From assembly GCA_910584785.1 (NCBI GenBank), contig CAJUDX010000109.1:1-7038 (forward strand): a DNA stretch of 7,038 bases, given 5' to 3'. The notes beneath the pieces were generated by a model, which saw only the letters and a list, made by a program, of their open reading frames with translations, was not told where the DNA came from and searched no databases. Source of the DNA: an uncultured Lachnospiraceae bacterium (lineage in GTDB: Bacteria > Bacillota > Clostridia > Lachnospirales > Lachnospiraceae). Both the position numbers and the translations under genes were made by a program. Of this stretch, positions 6,301 through 7,038 are shown in pieces (position 1 is the first letter of the stretch; the number at the start of each line of letters is the position of its first letter).

Positions 6301-7038
6301 AGTTAGCGGCGGCGGGATATTTAATTGCGGGGAATTTATTTTCTCTGGCGGTAAGATTAAGGATAACCACGCTGAGGGAACGCATACTTCAAATGGCGTG
6401 AGCAGTGGCAGTGGGATTAATAGCGCTGGGGGCGGTGTATTTATTGCTAAGAGCGGGACGATGAGAATGACAGGGGGAGAAATTTCCGAAAATAGTGCCT
6501 ATATAGGTGGCGGAATTTCCCTGGGAAATGAGCATAATGTATATGTAGGCGGCGAACTGTTTATGGAAAGCAGTGACGGTTCTGGCGGCGGCAGCATTAC
6601 CGGAAACGTTTCCAATAAGGAGGGCGGCGGAATTTTCGTCCAGATGGGCTGTAAGGCAGAAATTACGGCAGGCTCAATTACAGGCAACACAAGCAACGGC
6701 GGAGACTTTGGCGGCGGCGGAATTTACGTTAATGGCGGAGACGCTCAGAAAGCGGCAACCGGTTTGCCAAATGGGGTGCTTACGCTAAAGAATGTAAAAA
6801 TCAGTGAGAATACGGCATCTGCATCTGGCGGCGGGATTGCTGCTTGTCCCAGTTCAGGGGTAAAACTTTATTTGAAAAACGGGGGAATGATCTGCAATAA
6901 TAATGGCGGAAAAGGAGATGTATATATTGACAATACAGTGATCCAATATATCCCCAGGAATCCTGATCCAAAGCGGATTTATATTTCAACGAATCATGAA
7001 GGGTTATCACAGCCTATAATGAAAATAAGAGGGGCTGG
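239..7038 (+). CDS. giant secreted multi-domain beta-helix surface protein (3' end outside window)
   Basis: The frame runs 2,266 full codons without a stop and leaves the window open. In order it shows: a Sec signal peptide (1-35), an N-terminal alpha/beta segment (about 37-163), a Ser/Gly then Lys/Glu/Asp-rich low-complexity region (about 165-770) with two 13-residue tandem arrays, a beta-rich domain (about 778-910), a ZU5-like domain (about 924-1062), and three beta-helix modules starting near 1070, 1542 and 1857. Asn ladders and glycine-rich turns (GGGIY, GGAI, AGAIY) repeat through the modules. Such proteins in Clostridia are generally surface adhesins or bind host or plant polysaccharides; that role is inferred. 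No catalytic motif is apparent. No wall-anchoring signal is seen, as expected if it lies in the missing C-terminus. The start is set by the ribosome binding site and signal peptide. The frame holds through every repeat, so I see no frameshift and the gene looks intact as far as it goes. Confidence 0.95.
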   Translation, partial: MLRKIRRNYKRLVAFLLSAAMIITNVGGNAGTVLAAESQEERESSIFMVDGQEILEAVGELGDQEALDKEALEELGPALGQKGAIKKYEKLFLPEEGKVYELTLKIDLDLALEGTALQVFYNTKTKEVIFLYQNESGQAVDCCVNIDGYETKAVTVEANEANVSAEDGSGSEEENGEAPDGNGAGSSSGGSGSSGSGSGSGDSSSGGSNGSNGESSEDASGGSGDESFGGQSGDSGDEGSGSPSSGSGDERPEDGTGKEAIGEESKEDAPSADPAEKDGGEDNQDKNSEGKNPGEDSKADEDGETKGSGKEESKADGAEDDGKEESKADGAKDEGKEESRVDGSKDNAKEESKADDGKDSTKEETKAEENGDRNDQPGKETDGGKQEEGKPGHGASSKDEENGDGSSKEEGAGKEENSDKEEDGNGSKDEEKPDKGDSKEEGVDQGNKDAADKEDSGETSDDKGVKEDSGEASDDKGVKEDSGEASDDKGVKEGSVEASDDKGVKEGSGNKSDDQGEKENVSGGSGNRDSGERRRENTPSLSLSRHQAVAVAINLDEVREGEGAEEDRAKETDEEETEEKTTAKAEAVTEEEGEKEEKETTAAKETEKKTEKESAAKEETTAAKKQEEAAERENSDKTSEPAVKVETVGEAADEEMKAGTTEAAEQEAKDETVEAAGKETKAEISETAEEEAKAEPEKTIEKMTEAEGAKEESEAKDEAEGTETKSADSTSSTDENESKPAEEGEEEASKEESDNQGGSDRFSAGSSGADSQEITDDWEIPGRIYDTITIRETVNARAYCVALEDVQRIVEANQGAEAVSNEFQVSYRVNPAKAAEVKGDQLVAEGESLCFGVEPKEGYELAAVYANGDVLEAADAASLADSSAWDGYTYVYQVEEVVQALDVEIELEEAALAAQAAVYTAETDDAEFTVNVPDGAFTEEVILQVAKIEDEKQLSDLADQAEAALEKQQTVSSLLAYDISFISQSTGKEVEPAEAVSVSIRVKEPIAAEQKAKSAEKEATGVSVVHLPEDGKAEVVAATENVQETNFEFEAESFSIFVVATVAEAEGTAIVGDKRFDTLQAAIDAVDGEDNTIYLLHDVAENIVSSGKNYVLDLGGFTITNADAKKNIYKINGGTVVIQNGIIDGDKLGSGTKGKGIYVTQKAKLALENCAVKRCSGSGIYASSADTVTIDSGSEITENTSGSGGGIYLYTGSLAIKGGSKITNNTASSNGYGIYVGGGDISINDAEISGNGYSNDKAVGVFLSNSNADIRNAVFSKNGGFRVENRGEKNVLLNHVSFNENKGESVLYISNHKALWGSDIAGEFKANDCRFFNNHVTGKYAVVFLSGKGAKTFEECMFQENSGTNAALGVIGFNSTENYYCNITVDGCEFLDNNVGKAGAIYNNGKANIINVNHSFIAGNTGNQAGAIYTNDGTNNRNGSVRVADTIIKNNIGAATGGIYVSRGKFQMDGGALYDNICQEENHDVKLGNSVAVNILAAKDMKDEEVNFGGYVWKQVNGAGTYSEALKANSGNWYAFKEKSQDVVQIGGTAYGSISEALKAAKDGDVIKLTAESLPVEESLIIDHDITIDMNGCKLLGNFSSRGSNGIYVQSGKSLTFIGTGESDINIGVRLGGKLNLNGNAVFTGTIQNEGSLVLNENAVLANAVMVRKTGKVTVSHWLDAVEVKLDGGSFELPANVAVGKLTISENDQLGISETVINGSVDELELGQSGLGAKATLNGKIGTLKLGHYKRFNGSTNDKSSYPETYAGKDFYADKMVLTPAWDSISREDAINPEKEMDDIVVIQGLDGEKIREDQVNLEQTTWTDPFVGNGSGVYKFLIKIMLSEDGNIILHKSNSDGIYLDGTKGKDEEGYGWTADKPVQTFAEAKKLLESTDYPENVSKTIWIVGAVTIKGAEEWTLSGKGMVQRYPFYTSELIRVQQGGSLILQDITIDGSRPKDGDRSYLSDRPIIMNEAGGTLEIRENAVLQNNYNQYRNVGFEGGAIRNAGKLVMQGGSIQGNHAVSGGGIFNCGEFIFSGGKIKDNHAEGTHTSNGVSSGSGINSAGGGVFIAKSGTMRMTGGEISENSAYIGGGISLGNEHNVYVGGELFMESSDGSGGGSITGNVSNKEGGGIFVQMGCKAEITAGSITGNTSNGGDFGGGGIYVNGGDAQKAATGLPNGVLTLKNVKISENTASASGGGIAACPSSGVKLYLKNGGMICNNNGGKGDVYIDNTVIQYIPRNPDPKRIYISTNHEGLSQPIMKIRGA
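347..727 (+). other. N-terminal folded domain of the giant protein, function unknown
   Basis: Residues about 37-163 have normal complexity. An early helical part (DGQEILEAVGELGDQ) leads to a beta-strand part with FLPEEGKVYELTLKIDLDL, then LQVFYNTKTKEVIFLYQN and CCVNIDGYETKAVTV. The phrases 'VFYN...EVIFLY' and 'VNIDGY' look like strands of one small beta sandwich. From general familiarity, similar N-termini occur on large Lachnospiraceae surface proteins, but I cannot name a defined family. Two adjacent cysteines (142-143) are unusual for an exported protein of this type. The domain sits between the signal peptide and the low-complexity region, so it would be at the free N-terminus of the mature protein. 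Confidence 0.5.
1166..1360 (+). repeat. tandem array of 39-base (13-codon) units, KEESKADG type
   Basis: Five consecutive 13-residue units start at 1166, 1205, 1244, 1283 and 1322. They read KEESKADGAEDDG, KEESKADGAKDEG, KEESRVDGSKDNA, KEESKADDGKDST and a decayed KEETKAEENGDRN. A further degenerate EDSKADEDGETKG-like unit lies just before. The first two copies share their first nine residues, and divergence grows toward the 3' end. Since 39 is a multiple of 3, gain or loss of copies keeps the reading frame. The array covers residues 310-374, inside the charged stalk. Confidence 0.85.
1595..1789 (+). repeat. tandem array of 39-base (13-codon) units, KEDSGEASDDKGV type
   Basis: Five units start at 1595, 1634, 1673, 1712 and 1751, covering residues 453-517. 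They read KEDSGETSDDKGV, KEDSGEASDDKGV (twice), KEGSVEASDDKGV and a decayed KEGSGNKSDDQGE. Copies 2 and 3 differ by one base (GTA versus GTG, silent). Copy 1 differs from copy 2 at three positions. Near identity at the DNA level implies recent duplication by slippage or unequal recombination. The unit has the same length as the array at 1166 but a different sequence. Confidence 0.92.
1835..1912 (+). other. non-repetitive island inside the stalk
   Basis: Residues 533-558 break the low-complexity pattern. After a basic RRR comes ENTPSLSLSRHQ and then the hydrophobic AVAVAINLDEV. It holds the only histidine-plus-hydrophobic stretch in roughly 350 residues of charged sequence, and it separates the Lys/Asp/Gly-rich stalk from the Glu/Ala/Thr-rich stalk. 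It could be the stub of a small strand-forming motif, a protease site (RRR) or a junction left when two stalk segments were joined. I do not recognise a defined domain. Confidence 0.5.
2570..2967 (+). other. beta-rich domain after the stalk
   Basis: Residues about 778-910 return to normal complexity, beginning WEIPGRIYDTITIRET. A helical stretch follows (ALEDVQRIVEANQGAE), then alternating strands (FQVSYRVNPAKAAEV, LCFGVEPKEGYELAAVYAN) and a final YTYVYQVEEVVQALDVEIEL. The 'F-x-V-x-P-x-x-G-Y-E-L' phrase is typical of small immunoglobulin-like or InlB-type beta modules on Gram-positive surface proteins. Cys787-type isolated cysteines are not arranged as an obvious pair. It leads directly into the ZU5-like domain and probably packs against it. 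No precise family is assigned. Confidence 0.45.
3008..3424 (+). other. ZU5-like domain of the giant protein
   Basis: Residues about 924-1062 read FTVNVPDGAFTEEVILQVAK, then a helical insertion (DLADQAEAALEKQQ), then LAYDISFISQSTGKEVEPA, VSVSIRVK, VSVVHLPEDGKAEVV and FEFEAESFSIFVVATV. The order 'VPDGAF - xxxV - YDISF - G-x-E-x-E-P - V-x-V-x-I - VVHL - FxxxSFSxFVV' matches the ZU5-type beta sandwich common in large Clostridia surface proteins. ZU5 domains mediate protein-protein contacts, and in some proteins sit beside self-cleaving UPA-type modules. I see no HFS-type self-cleavage motif here. In this protein it probably acts as the rigid joint between stalk and beta-helix. Confidence 0.65.
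3446..4740 (+). other. parallel beta-helix module 1 with lead-in motif
   Basis: Residues about 1070-1500. The lead-in IVGDKRFDTLQAAIDAVDGE followed by NTIYLLHDV and YVLDLGGFTITN is the usual cap of Firmicute beta-helix surface proteins. Rungs follow with strongly repeating turns: SGIYASS, GGGIYLYTG, YGIYVGGG, AGAIYNNG, AGAIYTND and TGGIYVSRG. They alternate with xxxN turns such as EITENTSG, KITNNTAS, EISGNGYS, FSKNGG, FNENKG, FFNNHV, FQENSG, FLDNNV and FIAGNTG. Rung length is irregular, roughly 20-32 residues. The fold is that of pectate-lyase-like helices, but I see no catalytic Asp/Arg/Lys set, so binding or structural use is more likely. Codons here are noticeably richer in A/T third positions than in the preceding ZU5-like part. 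Confidence 0.75.
4862..5575 (+). other. beta-helix module 2 with its own lead-in motif
   Basis: Residues about 1542-1779. A second cap reads VVQIGGTAYGSISEALKAAK, DGDVIKLTAES and IIDHDITIDMNGCKLLGN. It has the same layout as module 1 (x-V-G-x-x-Y/F-x-S/T-L/I-x-x-A-l-x-A, then I-x-L, then a D-x-N/G strand). The rungs differ: short strands such as LTFIGTGESDINIGVRLGG, LNLNGNAVFTG, TIQNEGSLVLNENAVL and LKLGHYKRF, with few GGxI turns. It reads as a narrower, less glycine-rich helix. The stretch between modules 1 and 2 (about 4741-4861) holds a WKQVNGAG and NWYAFKEKS linker. The module probably arose by duplication or shuffling of the cap seen in module 1. Confidence 0.65.
5576..5806 (+). other. 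linker between beta-helix modules 2 and 3
   Basis: Residues about 1780-1856 include TPAWDSISREDAINPEKEMD, DIVVIQGLDGEKIRED, TTWTDPFVGNGSGVYKFLIK and IMLSEDGNIILHKSNS. The composition is mixed, with several aromatic residues and predicted strands, and no repeat pattern. It may be a small beta domain or the C-terminal cap of module 2. I recognise no family. Confidence 0.4.
5807..6172 (+). other. lead-in of beta-helix module 3
   Basis: Residues about 1857-1978 begin DGIYLDGTKGKDEEGYGW, then ADKPVQTFAEAKKLLE, KTIWIVGAVTIKGAEEWTLS, and then ELIRVQQGGSLILQDITIDG. The order 'YLDGxxGxD-x-x-G-x-x-x-x-x-P-V-x-T-F-x-x-A' followed by 'W-x-L-x-G ... I-x-V-x-x-G-x-L-x-L-x-D-x-T-I-D-G' is the cap found before many Firmicute polymorphic-type beta-helices. 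It is a different cap type from modules 1 and 2, so the protein combines two helix families. The Asp/Gly-rich start could bind calcium, which is inference only. Confidence 0.6.
6173..6934 (+). repeat. Pmp-like GG[AG][IV] / xxxN rung array of module 3
   Basis: Residues about 1979-2232 contain seven successive glycine turns: GGAI (residue 2000), GGGIF (2024), GGGVF (2064), GGGIS (2090), GGGIF (2129), GGGGIY (2158) and GGGIA (2197). Each is preceded by an Asn turn such as LQNN, IQGN, IKDN, ISEN, ITGN, ITGN or ISEN. Spacing is 24-40 residues. The pairing of a GG[AG][IV] turn with an xxxN turn is the hallmark of chlamydial polymorphic membrane protein repeats and related beta-helices, here in a Gram-positive-type protein with Ile in place of the usual Phe of FxxN. 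The array appears to wind down at CNNNGGKGDVYIDN before the window ends in a new segment (IPRNPDPKRIYIST). Confidence 0.75.

Overview
The window is almost entirely one very large open reading frame on the + strand. It starts at 239 and is still open at the last base: 2,266 complete codons with no stop. It encodes a secreted, multi-domain, surface-type protein whose C-terminus lies beyond the window. The style suggests a gut-type anaerobic Firmicute, probably Lachnospiraceae or a related Clostridia. Clues are the basic signal peptide ending VLA-A, the AAAGGAGA ribosome binding site, the ZU5-like module with a 'DGAF' strand, and lead-in motifs of the type 'V-G-x-x-Y-x-S-L-x-E-A-l-x-A-A-x-D-G-D-x-I'. 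This assignment rests on family style, not on any marker gene.

Layout: (1) Bases 1-98 hold the last 31 codons of an upstream gene. (2) Bases 99-238 are a short gap with an uncertain 39-codon basic ORF (126-245) that overlaps the giant gene's start. (3) The giant gene begins with a signal peptide (residues 1-35) and a compact N-terminal domain (about 37-163). (4) A roughly 600-residue low-complexity region follows (about 165-770), first Ser/Gly-rich and then Lys/Glu/Asp-rich. It contains two separate in-frame 13-codon tandem arrays and one short island of ordinary sequence. (5) A folded beta-rich domain (about 778-910) and a ZU5-like domain (about 924-1062) come next. (6) The rest is parallel beta-helix sequence in three modules, each with its own lead-in motif (from about 1070, 1542 and 1857). 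The last carries a run of GG[AG][IV] and xxxN rungs resembling the chlamydial Pmp repeat pattern.

A plausible reading is a cell-surface adhesin or carbohydrate- or host-binding protein. It would be exported by Sec, hold its domains apart with a highly charged stalk, and present long beta-helices outward. No wall anchor (LPXTG, S-layer or cell-wall-binding repeats) is visible, but the gene is truncated by the window edge, so the anchoring mode is unknown. The very open minus-strand and alternate-frame readings are by-products of the purine-rich, repetitive coding sequence, and I do not call them as genes.
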